Positions 1-10,394 are shown, counted from the stretch's first letter. The stretch is DNA of 64,000 nucleotides from CAIRDP01 sp037138335 (GCA_037138335.1 JBAXIO010000010.1:1-64000), one strand, 5' to 3'. Notes: generated by a model from the sequence alone, not told the origin. Made by a program: numbers and translations.

Positions 1-2
1 TT

Positions 3-1808
3 AACGAGAACGTGGTGCTGACCTATGCAAAGGATTTTCCCGGGGCAACCAGGATTTTCGACATGAACCTCTACAGCCCGGTCAACATAGGCGACACCTA
101 CAATGCAAGGAAGTTTAAATTCACCTACAAAAACAAGGAATATAATTTTGCCCTGAAATACAACGTGAATTCAGTTGATTTCTTTAAAGATTATCCGCTC
201 TGTGACCTGAAGGTTTATTTCGACGGGGTGATGACCCCCCAGGCCAAAGAATCGGTTTTCGACGCATTGAAACCTGCAATTGAAGGGCTTTCTGATGCCG
301 ACGCCGTAAACTTCCTCCTGTATTTTGTACAAAACGGTTTTGCCTACAAGAACGACCTGGAACAGTATGGAAAAGAAAAATTCGATTTCCCTGAAGAGGA
401 TTTTTATTATCCGTATACCGACTGCGACGACCGCGCAGTGCTGTTCTCATACCTTGTCAAGGAACTTCTGGGGCTTAAGGTCATTGGCGTTGTCTATCCC
501 GGTCATGTTGGAACTGCCGTTCATTTTCCAAAGGATGAAGCAGGCGACTTTATCATGTACAGGGGAGATAAATACGTGATTGCCGACCCCACATATATAA
601 ATGCCCCATTCGGGCTAACCATGCCGGGAAAAATCAATTCCAAAGCCGAGATCATTGACCTGCTTAATGGCCAGAACAAAAAGGAGGAGATCGCTTCGGT
701 TTGGGAAAAAGTCAATACCGGAGGCGGGTTTGCAGCCGACAATGTCCAGAATACTGTCGTTGACAAAGAGGGCAATTCATATCTCACCGGCTACTTCAAG
801 GGCTACGCCGACCTGGGGGGCGCAACCCTCACTTCAAAAGATAACACCGAGGATGTTTTCGTGGCCAAATTCAACAACGCCGGCAACCTGCTCTGGGCCA
901 TCAAAGGCACCGATGACGGGACGGGTCGGGGTTATAATATCCAGCTCGGCCCCGATGGCAACGTATATGTGGGAGGGACTTTTGAAAACCTTATGGCTTT
1001 CGGCGCATTCAACATCATCTTTGCAAAAAACAAATCGGGCCTTTTCCTGCTCAAACTCAACAAAGGAGGGGAAGTAAAATGGCTGAAACAAGCCGATTTC
1101 GATACCAGCGGCACAGGCGCCGATGCCATTTTGTATTCCAAATTTTCACAGGGAGGAGAACAGCTTAAATCGGTGATCTACCCCTATGACCCGAATTATG
1201 AAGATTACGGGATCAAATTTGACGTTTCGGGGAACGTTTATTACAGCGCAAATTTTTCGTCAACCCTCGGGCTCAAAGTTGACAAGATCGCGCTTGGGCT
1301 GGAAACGGGATTTGATGCCATTACCATCCTGAAAGACGAGACCGAAAAACAAATTGCTGCAAATTGCGAAAAGGTCATTTCCGGACTCTTTGGCGCCATC
1401 AGCCTCATACGGCTTAACGACTTCAGCATCTCGGGAACAATCATTCAGCAGGCTTTTGAGAAATATAATCCGGGTTTCAAAAAGAAAGCCCCGACGGTGT
1501 TCGAATGCCTGGGCAGGCTGAATATCATAAAAAACAGCAACGGCATCATTACGATTCAGACCACAGGTAAGAAATCTGTTATCATTGACAGGCTCAAAAT
1601 CACCGACGGTACAAAGCTCAAGGTGAACATGCTGCCTTCAGGCGATGCCAGGATAGATATCCTGAACGGGGTGAAAGTTGGCAAAGCCATTATCTGGTTT
1701 GGCCTCAACTATGTTAAATTATTCAGGGACAACGGGAACGTGCTGTTTGATTTTGATTCGGACCACAGCCAGATCCTGATGAATATGCAGAAGGATATGC
1801 TGTTCTGA
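3..1808 (+). CDS. Transglutaminase-like / beta-propeller protein, 5' truncated
   Basis: The reading frame is open to the left edge, so the start lies outside the window; the GTG at 12 is not needed. The first third carries a transglutaminase-like core: Cys in the DCDDRA motif (nt 423-425), His in GHVGTAVHF (nt 504-506) and Asp in IADPTY (nt 585-587), the order of the papain-fold triad. This is followed by NGNVYVGGTF-type strands typical of SBBP-like beta-propeller repeats (roughly nt 720-1330) and a unique C-terminal region of about 150 residues. I infer a cell-envelope or secreted protein, but the signal peptide would be outside the window. The substrate is unknown: cross-linking, protease or peptide amidase activity all fit the fold. 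No T9SS tail is obvious at the C terminus. Confidence 0.75.
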   Translation, partial: NENVVLTYAKDFPGATRIFDMNLYSPVNIGDTYNARKFKFTYKNKEYNFALKYNVNSVDFFKDYPLCDLKVYFDGVMTPQAKESVFDALKPAIEGLSDADAVNFLLYFVQNGFAYKNDLEQYGKEKFDFPEEDFYYPYTDCDDRAVLFSYLVKELLGLKVIGVVYPGHVGTAVHFPKDEAGDFIMYRGDKYVIADPTYINAPFGLTMPGKINSKAEIIDLLNGQNKKEEIASVWEKVNTGGGFAADNVQNTVVDKEGNSYLTGYFKGYADLGGATLTSKDNTEDVFVAKFNNAGNLLWAIKGTDDGTGRGYNIQLGPDGNVYVGGTFENLMAFGAFNIIFAKNKSGLFLLKLNKGGEVKWLKQADFDTSGTGADAILYSKFSQGGEQLKSVIYPYDPNYEDYGIKFDVSGNVYYSANFSSTLGLKVDKIALGLETGFDAITILKDETEKQIAANCEKVISGLFGAISLIRLNDFSISGTIIQQAFEKYNPGFKKKAPTVFECLGRLNIIKNSNGIITIQTTGKKSVIIDRLKITDGTKLKVNMLPSGDARIDILNGVKVGKAIIWFGLNYVKLFRDNGNVLFDFDSDHSQILMNMQKDMLF

Positions 1809-1817
1809 TTCTTCTTC

Positions 1818-2378
1818 TCACTTCCTGGAATAGGTAGTGTCAAATTTAAACCTTACAGGCACCACCATACTCACATCAACAGGTTTACCCTTGGATTCAC
1901 CGGGTTTCCATTTCGGCATGTTTTTAACAATGCGAACCGCCTCTTCATCACAACCCCCTCCTATCCCTCTCATGCTCTCCACATTTTCAACAGAACCGTC
2001 GGCTTTCACCGTAAAACCCACATATACCTTGCCTTCCAGTTTCATGGGGACAGCCTTGGGCGGGTATTTCAGGTTCTCGGTAAGGTATTTGAAAAGCATG
2101 GTTGTTCCGCCGGGGAATTCCGGCTGCTTTTCGATCTTCTTGTAAACCTGACTCTGGTCCTTCACCGGCTGTTCGGTCGGGGGGCTGTGATGGCGGGGAG
2201 GAGCCAGGGTCGGCGTCCCTGCCTGGGTTTCATACTGGTTGTACTGGTTATACTGGGCGAAAGATTGGATACTGAATGCAATCCCGGCAAAAAAGATCAT
2301 CATGGCCGCCATCAGGGGCAGGGCGCCTGGCTGTTTAGCTTTTAAATGAGCTGAAGAATTGATTCCGGCTGAGATCAT
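1818..2378 (-). CDS. TonB C-terminal domain protein
   Basis: 186 aa. An N-terminal hydrophobic segment (about residues 21-40) resembles a signal anchor. It is followed by a Pro/Gln-rich linker with a QYNQYNQY repeat, then a TonB-C domain (about residues 85-182) with the family hallmarks PEFPGG, YP..A, GKVYVGFTVKADGSV and W.PG. TonB-C proteins transmit proton-motive energy to outer-membrane receptors, or in Bacteroidota often act as stand-alone envelope proteins; no ExbBD genes are nearby, so the transport role is inference. A well-formed promoter lies 20-50 bp upstream on the same strand, giving a short leader. It converges on the end of the preceding gene with a 9-bp gap. Confidence 0.85.
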   Translation of the reverse strand: MISAGINSSAHLKAKQPGALPLMAAMMIFFAGIAFSIQSFAQYNQYNQYETQAGTPTLAPPRHHSPPTEQPVKDQSQVYKKIEKQPEFPGGTTMLFKYLTENLKYPPKAVPMKLEGKVYVGFTVKADGSVENVESMRGIGGGCDEEAVRIVKNMPKWKPGESKGKPVDVSMVVPVRFKFDTTYSRK

Positions 2379-2400
2379 TCAGAGAATTTAATTCAATATG

Positions 2401-2431
2401 CAAACATAGATGGAGATTTTCAGTTTGTCAA
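2401..2431 (-). promoter_or_regulatory. Bacteroidota-type promoter for the TonB-C gene
   Basis: On the minus strand, TTG (2431-2429) is followed after 20 bp by TATGTTTG (2408-2401), an exact match to the Bacteroidota consensus TTG / TAnnTTTG. The expected transcript start is near 2395, leaving a leader of about 17 nt before the ATG at 2378. Confidence 0.6.
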
Positions 2432-2497
2432 CAATTTTTTAAGATTTGTTTATTCCCACGGATATTCTCAACTTTGGGAGGCTTAACATTTAAGAAC

Positions 2498-3178
2498 ATG
2501 GCGTTTTCTATCATAAAATTTTTTCGCGTAGGGATTAAGTGGAATGTGGTATTTCTCAGTACTGTGGTGTTCACGATCTTTTTCATACCTGTTTTTCATG
2601 AACCCGCCCAGAAATTGCTTTATGACCTGGCATTCACATTGATCTTCCTCCTTGGATTCATTACTTCCGACAGGAAGCACCCGGCATTTCTTCCCATCGC
2701 AATCTCGGCTGTGGTCCTGCTCTGGATCTCGGCTTCACTGAAAATGCCAGTTTTGTTTGCTTTCTCCTACTCCCTGAATATCATTTTCTTCGGATTTGTG
2801 ATCATGGGAATGGTCAAACATCTTATAGATGCAAAAACCGTCACGATACGTATCATCCTTGAATCCATCATCATCTACCTGCTGATCGGCCTGATATTTG
2901 CAATGGTCATCAGCCTCATTGACCATTACGATTCCATGGCTTTCAGTTTCCCTCTCAGTAACGACAATTCCAGCGTGGGACATCTCGACACCTTCATGTA
3001 TTTTACCTTCATTACCCTTACCACTACCGGTTTCGGCGACATTATCCCGAAAGAGCCTTATTCACGTTCTCTTACGATTTTCATTGCAATCACCGGTCAG
3101 ATGTATATTGCCATCATAGTAGCCACCCTGGTTGGCAAGTATGCTGCCGCCAGGCATGAGGAAAGGAACGAGGAATAA
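2498..3178 (+). CDS. Two-pore-domain-type potassium channel
   Basis: 226 aa integral membrane protein. Hydrophobic segments lie near residues 12-32, 40-55, 62-82, 87-110 and 120-140, followed by a pore loop with the K+ selectivity signature TTTGFGD (about residue 177) and a final helix ending in VGKYAA. The filter and the inner helix are those of the Ion_trans_2 family, so a K+-selective channel in the inner membrane is well supported. No cytoplasmic RCK/TrkA domain is attached, so gating is unknown. I chose the ATG at 2498 over the TTG at 2474 because the hydrophobic N terminus starts there. A GGAGG lies 16 nt upstream, too far to be a standard ribosome site. It is flanked by genes on the opposite strand, so it is monocistronic. 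Confidence 0.85.
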   Translation: MAFSIIKFFRVGIKWNVVFLSTVVFTIFFIPVFHEPAQKLLYDLAFTLIFLLGFITSDRKHPAFLPIAISAVVLLWISASLKMPVLFAFSYSLNIIFFGFVIMGMVKHLIDAKTVTIRIILESIIIYLLIGLIFAMVISLIDHYDSMAFSFPLSNDNSSVGHLDTFMYFTFITLTTTGFGDIIPKEPYSRSLTIFIAITGQMYIAIIVATLVGKYAAARHEERNEE

Positions 3179-3198
3179 TCTGAATTACCGGCATTGTT

Positions 3199-4722
3199 TT
3201 ATTTTCCCCCCGCCTCCAGCCAGTCTTTGACATAATCTACCCAGATATCAAGCTTATCAAACAACTGGTAGTTCGGGGGATATGGAATGAGCACGTCGGG
3301 TGCGATGCCGATATTGTCGATGGGATTATCTGGAAGCCTGCGTGATCGTGACATCGGGTACCTCATGTAATACTTTCCGGAAGGCAGGTCAACGGGGACC
3401 GAATTGGAATAATCAAGCACCCCGGCGGTATTCTGATCACCGAAAAGAGTGACTTTGCCGCTTCTTTTTGCAGCCAGGAGGAACTCCTCAGCTGAAGAGC
3501 CGTTGCCCTCGCTGATGATAATGCCTACCCGCCTGGGATATTTGTAAACAGTATCCTCTTTCACGGTATCGTCCTTTCCCATCATGGGATGCACCACAAA
3601 CCCGCCCGGGTTCTTTTTCATCTCGTCAAGAAGCGACTGCGTCCATTTCAGCCCTTCTTCCCCTCCCCTCAGGGTTCCGTTCTTTATATCGTCCTCGTAG
3701 CCTTTGATATTATCCTCGCAGGCATACCATTCCACTCCCTTGCTTAAAAACGGGCTTGTATAGATCAGCCTGAACAGCATCTGCCATTCATCATCCTGCC
3801 CGCCCCCGTTACCCCTGATGTCAATGACCAGGTTGGGCCTGCACATGATATCTTTCCAGTGGTCTTTTATGGTTTTTTCAATCTTGTCCTTAAACCCGTC
3901 AAAACTGTTTGCCCTGATAAAAAAGGTACTGTCGCTGAGTATACCGTAAGTAAAAAAAATATTGCCCGAATTCGGATAAAGCGGTATGTATGATCTCATC
4001 ATAGCTGTATCGCTTCGCGGCCTGGCCGATTTCCGCACCAGGAACATCTGGTCATGGATTTCCAGGATATGCCGGCTTACATGCAGGCTTGCCAGGGTCT
4101 TACTGTCCCTGGCCCCTTTCCAGGTCGTATATTCAATTACATTAAAAACAGTATCGCCTGAAGGCGGATGGCTTCCCGGTTTCAGCCCGTCCTGTTTCGC
4201 CGGGCTGAAACTAAACATCACCTGACCCGGCTTCCAATGCACCACGCTAACCGAAATACCAAGATAATTGCCTGTTGAAGGATCCTTTATTACAGCCATC
4301 TCACCCCAGAAAGAAACCCATAATCCTTCAATTGTTGCTGAACCGGAGGTGAGTGCAAAAAGCTCATTGGTGTCAACCGCAATATTCTTCCCGTAAGATG
4401 AAGTATCAGACTGCACCCATTCCCTGTCGGGACCCGGGTTCCTCCTTACTTTTAAATGATGGTCCCTGAAAAACTGACAATACTTATCGAGGTATTTCCC
4501 GCAGGAATCGGGGTGCAGCGTGATCCGCCTTCGCAGATCCTGCTCCAGGCGCGCAAGCTCCTGCACCTTGTCGCCTTTTACCTTATCATAATAACCGGGG
4601 TAATTGCTTTTGACCTTGCTTACGACAAAGTCGAAATCGGCCATGCAGGACGATTTCTGGGAAAAGGAGTAACCGCAGCCAAGCAACAGGCTGAGAGCGA
4701 AAAAAAATGATTTCTTCATCAT
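3199..4722 (-). CDS. S41 family peptidase, probable lipoprotein
   Basis: 507 aa. The N terminus MMKKSFFFALSLLLGC is a lipoprotein-like signal (LLGC lipobox). The C-terminal half has the tail-specific protease fold: IRGNGGGQDDEW (the strand and loop before the active site), GNGSSAEEF containing the likely nucleophile Ser, and an NIGIAPDVLIPY motif near the end that is typical of S41 proteins. No clear PDZ domain is visible in the first 250 residues. Bacteroidota carry many such secreted S41 peptidases of unknown substrate. The ATG at 4722 was preferred to a longer non-ATG start because the signal peptide begins there. It is transcribed divergently from the alpha-2-macroglobulin gene; a TAATTTTG element (4747-4740, minus strand) could be its -7 box. 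Confidence 0.8.
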   Translation of the reverse strand: MMKKSFFFALSLLLGCGYSFSQKSSCMADFDFVVSKVKSNYPGYYDKVKGDKVQELARLEQDLRRRITLHPDSCGKYLDKYCQFFRDHHLKVRRNPGPDREWVQSDTSSYGKNIAVDTNELFALTSGSATIEGLWVSFWGEMAVIKDPSTGNYLGISVSVVHWKPGQVMFSFSPAKQDGLKPGSHPPSGDTVFNVIEYTTWKGARDSKTLASLHVSRHILEIHDQMFLVRKSARPRSDTAMMRSYIPLYPNSGNIFFTYGILSDSTFFIRANSFDGFKDKIEKTIKDHWKDIMCRPNLVIDIRGNGGGQDDEWQMLFRLIYTSPFLSKGVEWYACEDNIKGYEDDIKNGTLRGGEEGLKWTQSLLDEMKKNPGGFVVHPMMGKDDTVKEDTVYKYPRRVGIIISEGNGSSAEEFLLAAKRSGKVTLFGDQNTAGVLDYSNSVPVDLPSGKYYMRYPMSRSRRLPDNPIDNIGIAPDVLIPYPPNYQLFDKLDIWVDYVKDWLEAGGK

Positions 4723-4731
4723 GGGAAATAC

Positions 4732-4764
4732 TTGTATCACAAAATTAAGAATTTAATATCTTTA
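4732..4764 (+). promoter_or_regulatory. Candidate promoter for the A2M-pbpC operon
   Basis: TTG (4732-4734), then a 22-bp spacer, then TATCTTTA (4757-4764), one base from the TAnnTTTG consensus. The leader to the ATG at 4811 would be about 40 nt. It overlaps a possible divergent -7 element (TAATTTTG, minus strand, 4747-4740) for the S41 protease, so the two genes may share a control region. Confidence 0.4.
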
Positions 4765-4810
4765 CTAAAGCTTATAGTAATTATTCCTGCGCTCTTTAAA
4801 ATCCTATTTT

Positions 4811-7800
4811 ATGTCACCCAAAAAGAAACTCCTTCTCTTTATAGGGATACCCGCCCTGCTTATCCTGGGTTCACTGATCCTTTTCCAAACCCTCGGCCGG
4901 TCTTCAAAGGGCCCGCTGATACACGTCAACTCGGCATTCAAACAGTATGTGCAGGCTTTTACCTCCGGGCTGGTTTCGTCACATTCCACGATTAAGATCA
5001 GGCTCAACGACGATTACGTGGATTCGTCTTCCCTGAATATCCCGCTTAAAGAGGAATTGTTGAAGATCAAACCTTCCGTTAAAGGAACCGCCTGCTGGAC
5101 CGACAGCCGCACCCTGGAGTTCAGGCCCGATGAGCCTTTGCCGCAGGATAAGGTGTTCACCGTGGAGTTCCTGCTATCAAAACTCATCACTGTCGCCGAT
5201 TCCATGAAAACCATGACGTTCCAGTTCCAGACCATACGTCAGGATTTTGATGTGAATATCGACAACCATAAAGCGGTCTCTGAATCGGATCTTACGAAAG
5301 AAGTGCTTCTTGGAACGGTTTATACTGCCGATGCCACTGCCGACAAACAGGTGGAGCTGATGTTCACTGCCACCCAGAACGGGAACGGCCTGCCGGTCAT
5401 ATGGCAGCATGACTCAAAAAACAATAAACATGCTTTCCAGGTGGGATCCGTCATCAGGGGCGACCAGGCTTCGATCGTCAAACTTAACTTTAACGGTAAT
5501 GCAATCGGTTCATCCACTGACAAACAATTAAGCGAGGAGATCCCCGCCCTGGGTGATTTCAAATTCCTGGAAATACGAAATATTGCTGCAGGCGATCCAT
5601 ACTTCCTGCTTCGTTTCTCCGACCCTCTCAAACATGACCAGAACCTTGAAGGACTGGTACGCATAGCGAAATACAAGGATCTCAGGGCAGTGATCCAGGA
5701 TAATGAACTCATCGTTTATCCTCCCGCCGGCATGGAAGGGAACCCTATGCTTATTATTGAACCTTACCTGAGAAACTGCATCGGGAAGGAACTCGGGAAG
5801 CGGATCAGCGAGAAACTGACCCCCGGGGGGAATAAGCCCGATGCCAGGTTCATAGGCACCGGGGTCATCATGCCCTCGTCAAACGGCATGCTGCTTCCCT
5901 TTGAAGCGGTCAACCTCAGGGCCGTCGACGTAAAAGTCATCCGCATATATGAAAACAATATTCTGCAGTTCCTCCAGGTCAATGAAATGGGAACCAATTA
6001 CGACCTTTCGAGAGTGGGGAGGACGGTGCTTAAGAAAACGATCCCGCTCAACGGAGCCTCCGATTATAACCGCTGGAACCGTTTCTCAATCGACCTTTCG
6101 GCTGTCATGAAAACCGAACCGGGGGCCATTTACTCGGTGAACCTGAGCTTTAAGAACAAATATTCAACCTGGCCCTGCGCCGGGGGGGAGACGGGAAAGG
6201 CCCAGGATATGGTGGTCATACAAAACCCCGATAAGGAAAATGACAAGGAAGGATGGGATTATTATAATAATTATGACGAAGATGAAGGTGATAACGGCGG
6301 ATGGCAGAATTACCTCTGGGAAGAACGCGATGACCCTTGCAAGGCTTCGTACTATTTTAACAAAACCGCCACACGAAATGTCTTCGCTTCAAACCTTGGC
6401 ATGATCGCAAAAGGGGGAGCCGAAAATGAATTCACGGTTTTTGTCACCGACCTGGTCTCTTCAAAACCGGTACAGGGAGTGAAGGTTGAATTCTTCAATT
6501 ATCAGATGCAGATGATTGGAACGGAAACCACCAATGGGGATGGAATGGCCGAAGCCCGTTTGAATTCAAAGCCATTTTTCACAGTGGCTGTGAAAGACAA
6601 GGAAAAGGCATACCTGAAACTCTCTGAAGGCAACTCCCTTTCGCTTTCCATGTTCGACATAAGCGGGGAACCCGTCCAGAAAGGCATCAAAGGATTTATC
6701 TATGGTGAACGCGGCGTATGGAGGCCGGGTGATTCAATATACCTGACGTTCATCATGGAAGATAAGAACGGGAAGCTCCCGGCCAACCATCCTGTGAACC
6801 TGGCCTTGTACAATCCCAGCGGGCAGATGGTTTCCAGAACTGTGCTCAATGCCTCGGTAAACGGGTTCTATGCCTTCAGGACCATGACCCAGCCCAATGC
6901 CCCTACAGGCAACTGGCTTGCCAAAGTGAAAGTGGGAGGATTGGAATTCCAGAAGACATTGAAAATTGAAACGGTGAAACCCAACCGTTTGAAGATCCGT
7001 ATGGATTTCAACAAAGCTTACCTGCAAAAGAATAAAATCCCCCCTGTAACTCTTGAGGCCGGCTGGCTCACAGGGGCCGTTGCACATAACCTCAAAGCCG
7101 AAGTAAACCTTACCCTCACCAAAGCGGTGACGGCTTTCAAACAATTCCCGTCTTATACCTTCGATAATCCGTCGGCCGGGTTTGCTGCCGAGAACATCAG
7201 CATTTTCAACGGGAAGCTTAACGATGAAGGGAAGGCCGTCATCACTCCCGTTATCCATGTTACCAATGTGGCGCCGGGTGTGCTCAACGCCAGTTTTGAA
7301 ACCAAGGTGTTTGAAGACGGCGGGGATTTCTCCATCGACCGCTTCACGATCCCATATTATCCCTACATTTCCTTCGCAGGACTGAACGTGCCGCTTCCTT
7401 CGGCAAGGGAAAGGGTGTTATACACCGATAAATCATATGATATCGACCTGGTGAATGTTGACCCCGACGGGAATGTCGTTCCCTCGAACAGGCTGAAAGT
7501 TGAAGTGTTTAAACTGGAATGGAAGTGGTGGTGGGACGATTCGGAAAGGAATTCGGCCGATTTTGTTTCCACTTCCCATCAACGCCCGGTCGATTCGGCG
7601 ACAGTGAGGACCGCCGGCGGCAAAGGGATATACAGGTTCAGGGTTGAATATGATGAATGGGGTAGATATCTCATCAGGGTTACCGACAGGTCCTCGGGGC
7701 ATATTGCAGGCAAAGTGGTTTACGCTGACTGGCCCGGTTACTTCCGCATGCCGGGTGGAGAAAAACAGGCCGCTGCCATGCTTACACTTACAACCGATAA

Positions 7801-10381
7801 ACCAAAGTATACCGTTGGTGAGACAGTCAGGCTAAGCCTCCCGACCTCACCCGACGGCAGGGCCCTGCTTACGGTCGAGAACGGCTCCAGGATACTGAAA
7901 TCGTTCTGGACCCCGACGGGCAAAGGCAGCACCGATATCAGCTTTAAGATCACCGAAGAAATGGCTCCGAACTGCTATGCTTTCGTGACCCTGATCCAGC
8001 CCCATGCCCAAAGCAAAAACGACCTGCCTATAAGGCTCTACGGGGTAGTGCCGGTATTTGTTGAAAACCCGGAAACACACCTGAAGCCTGTCATCAGCAT
8101 AAAAGGGAAACTGATCCCCATGCAGCCTGCCTCGATTACGGTGAAAGAAGCCAACGGACGTCCTATGACATATACCCTTGCAGTCGTAGACGAAGGGCTT
8201 CTCGATCTTACGAGGTATAAAACCCCCGACGCCTGGAGCGTATTCTATGCCAGGGAAGCGCTCGGCATCAAGACCTGGGACCTCTTTGACCAGGTGATGG
8301 GCGCCTTTAGCGGCGACCTGCAGAGGATACTCAGCATAGGAGGTGACCAGGACCTGATCCGCAGGAGCAGCCTAAAAGCCAACCGGTTCAAGGCCATGGT
8401 TAAATTCTTCGGACCGTTTGAACTCCAAAAAGGGGAATCGCGAACCACGACCTTCACCATGCCCGAATATATAGGGTCGGTGAGAGTGATGGTCGTTGCT
8501 GGCTACAAGGGAGCCTATGGTTCGGGAGAGCAAACCGCAGCTGTGAAAAAAGCCCTGATGGTGCAGGGAACCCTTCCCAGGGTGCTTGGCCCCGGCGAAA
8601 CCGTGAAACTCCCTGTAAGTGTGTTTGCCATGGAGAAAACAGTGAAAAACGTCAAAGTCAGCCTGGAAGTCAACAACTTTTTCCAGGTGAACAATGGGAA
8701 TACCCGTGAATTGAACTTCAGCGAAATAGGCGACCAGCTGGTTAATTTCGATCTTAAAGCGGGGGAAATGACAGGTATCGCTAAAGTTAAAATTATTGCA
8801 GTAAGCGGGAATGAAAGAGCGGAGAGTACCATAGAAATAGATATCAGGGATCCGAACCTGCCTGTGACCGACTTGTTTGAAAAGGCAATATCACCCGGCG
8901 GAAGCTGGAATACGGGATTTGCAGCAAGGGGGATACCCGGGACCAACAGCGGTTCCCTGGAGCTCTCTTCCATGCCTTCACTGAACCTTGAAAAATGGCT
9001 TTCGTACCTTTTGCATTATCCTTACGGCTGCATTGAACAGTTGACTTCATCGGTATTTCCACAGCTTTACCTGAAAGTCCTGGTTGAACTCAGCGCTGCG
9101 ACAAAGGCAGGAACCGAGCAGAATATCAAGGCAGGGATACAGATGCTGAGGTCATTCCAGCTTGCTAACGGCGGACTCGCATACTGGCCGGGTTCGGCTT
9201 ATGCCGACGACTGGGGAACCTGCTATGCCGGCCATTTCATGCTGGAAGCCGAAAAGAAAGGCTTTGTGCTCCCGCCCGCTTTCCTCGGGGCCTGGAAAGC
9301 CTTCCAGAGGGAAAAAGCCGTTTCGTGGACTGCCAACGCCAGCTGGTCCAACGACGACCTGGTGCAGGCTTACCGCTTGTATACGCTGGCACTTGCCAGG
9401 GCGCCGGAACTCGGGGCCATGAATAAGCTGCTCGAGAAAAAAGACCTCGCCCTTGCTGCAAAATGGAGGCTGGCCGGGGCATACCTGCTTGCAGGAAAGC
9501 CTGAAGCCGCACAGCAGCTGGTCAACGGTATCGGGACCAGCATTCAACCTTATGTTGAGATGTGGGGAACCTATGGTACCGCGCTTCGCGACAAGGCCAT
9601 GATACTTGAAGTGCTTAACATGCTGAACCTGAAAACCAGGGCTGCTCCCCTTGCCCAAAGCATCGCGGAAGAGCTTAACAAATCGGGATGGCTGAGCACC
9701 CAGACCAGCGCTTATTGCCTCATTGCCCTCTGCAACTTTTACGGATCTTCGGCCGGCAGCGGCATCAATGCTTCCTTCACCATTGACGGCAAAAACAAAG
9801 CCGATGTCAGTACTGCAAAATCAGTTTCCGTTTCAGGTATTGACCCGGTACCCGGCCGTAAGCAGAACCTGGAAGTGAGTAACAAGGGGAAGAATGTGAT
9901 CTACGCAAAGCTTCTGGTAAAAGGGATACCGGCTTACGGGGATTCCTCATCCGCCAGCAGCAACCTTACCCTGGATGTATCCTATACCGGGCTGAAAGGA
10001 GAAAAGATCAATGTTTGTAAACTGGAACAGGGAGAAAATTTCATCGCCGTCGTGAAGGTGAAAAATCCCGGGCTGCTTGGTCCATACCAGAACCTTGCGC
10101 TCTCACAGGTGTTCCCTTCGGGATGGGAGATCATGAACTCCAGGATGAGCGAAATGGCTTCTGCAATGACCAAGGCCTCGGAGTATACTTACCAGGATGT
10201 GCGCGACGACAGGGTGCTTACCTATTTCGACCTGGGCGCAGGCGAGACTAAAACCTTTAAGCTGCTGCTTATGGCGACCTACCTGGGAAGGTTTTACCAG
10301 CCGCCCGTACAATGCGAAGCCATGTATTATGACATCATTAATGCCCGTGTTCCCGGCTGCTGGGTTGAGGTAGGGAAATAA
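4811..10381 (+). CDS. Alpha-2-macroglobulin family protein
   Basis: 1856 aa, the usual length for bacterial A2M. An N-terminal transmembrane segment (residues 7-27) anchors it; no lipobox is present, unlike many proteobacterial homologues. A long series of macroglobulin-like beta domains follows. The bait/A2M core holds GERGVWRPGDSIYLTF and IGSVRVMVVAGY. The thioester motif CIEQ (Cys1407-Gln1410, inside PYGCIEQ) appears intact, followed by the alpha-helical TED domain (LANGGLAYWPG) and a receptor-binding-like C terminus. Bacterial A2Ms are thought to trap invading proteases in the periplasm, working with PBP1C to protect and repair the envelope; that role is known for the family and inferred here. 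pbpC starts 13 bp downstream, so the two form an operon. An Asp/Glu/Tyr-rich insert near residues 475-510 is unusual. Confidence 0.92.
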   Translation: MSPKKKLLLFIGIPALLILGSLILFQTLGRSSKGPLIHVNSAFKQYVQAFTSGLVSSHSTIKIRLNDDYVDSSSLNIPLKEELLKIKPSVKGTACWTDSRTLEFRPDEPLPQDKVFTVEFLLSKLITVADSMKTMTFQFQTIRQDFDVNIDNHKAVSESDLTKEVLLGTVYTADATADKQVELMFTATQNGNGLPVIWQHDSKNNKHAFQVGSVIRGDQASIVKLNFNGNAIGSSTDKQLSEEIPALGDFKFLEIRNIAAGDPYFLLRFSDPLKHDQNLEGLVRIAKYKDLRAVIQDNELIVYPPAGMEGNPMLIIEPYLRNCIGKELGKRISEKLTPGGNKPDARFIGTGVIMPSSNGMLLPFEAVNLRAVDVKVIRIYENNILQFLQVNEMGTNYDLSRVGRTVLKKTIPLNGASDYNRWNRFSIDLSAVMKTEPGAIYSVNLSFKNKYSTWPCAGGETGKAQDMVVIQNPDKENDKEGWDYYNNYDEDEGDNGGWQNYLWEERDDPCKASYYFNKTATRNVFASNLGMIAKGGAENEFTVFVTDLVSSKPVQGVKVEFFNYQMQMIGTETTNGDGMAEARLNSKPFFTVAVKDKEKAYLKLSEGNSLSLSMFDISGEPVQKGIKGFIYGERGVWRPGDSIYLTFIMEDKNGKLPANHPVNLALYNPSGQMVSRTVLNASVNGFYAFRTMTQPNAPTGNWLAKVKVGGLEFQKTLKIETVKPNRLKIRMDFNKAYLQKNKIPPVTLEAGWLTGAVAHNLKAEVNLTLTKAVTAFKQFPSYTFDNPSAGFAAENISIFNGKLNDEGKAVITPVIHVTNVAPGVLNASFETKVFEDGGDFSIDRFTIPYYPYISFAGLNVPLPSARERVLYTDKSYDIDLVNVDPDGNVVPSNRLKVEVFKLEWKWWWDDSERNSADFVSTSHQRPVDSATVRTAGGKGIYRFRVEYDEWGRYLIRVTDRSSGHIAGKVVYADWPGYFRMPGGEKQAAAMLTLTTDKPKYTVGETVRLSLPTSPDGRALLTVENGSRILKSFWTPTGKGSTDISFKITEEMAPNCYAFVTLIQPHAQSKNDLPIRLYGVVPVFVENPETHLKPVISIKGKLIPMQPASITVKEANGRPMTYTLAVVDEGLLDLTRYKTPDAWSVFYAREALGIKTWDLFDQVMGAFSGDLQRILSIGGDQDLIRRSSLKANRFKAMVKFFGPFELQKGESRTTTFTMPEYIGSVRVMVVAGYKGAYGSGEQTAAVKKALMVQGTLPRVLGPGETVKLPVSVFAMEKTVKNVKVSLEVNNFFQVNNGNTRELNFSEIGDQLVNFDLKAGEMTGIAKVKIIAVSGNERAESTIEIDIRDPNLPVTDLFEKAISPGGSWNTGFAARGIPGTNSGSLELSSMPSLNLEKWLSYLLHYPYGCIEQLTSSVFPQLYLKVLVELSAATKAGTEQNIKAGIQMLRSFQLANGGLAYWPGSAYADDWGTCYAGHFMLEAEKKGFVLPPAFLGAWKAFQREKAVSWTANASWSNDDLVQAYRLYTLALARAPELGAMNKLLEKKDLALAAKWRLAGAYLLAGKPEAAQQLVNGIGTSIQPYVEMWGTYGTALRDKAMILEVLNMLNLKTRAAPLAQSIAEELNKSGWLSTQTSAYCLIALCNFYGSSAGSGINASFTIDGKNKADVSTAKSVSVSGIDPVPGRKQNLEVSNKGKNVIYAKLLVKGIPAYGDSSSASSNLTLDVSYTGLKGEKINVCKLEQGENFIAVVKVKNPGLLGPYQNLALSQVFPSGWEIMNSRMSEMASAMTKASEYTYQDVRDDRVLTYFDLGAGETKTFKLLLMATYLGRFYQPPVQCEAMYYDIINARVPGCWVEVGK

Positions 10382-10394
10382 AGACGGCGTGGTG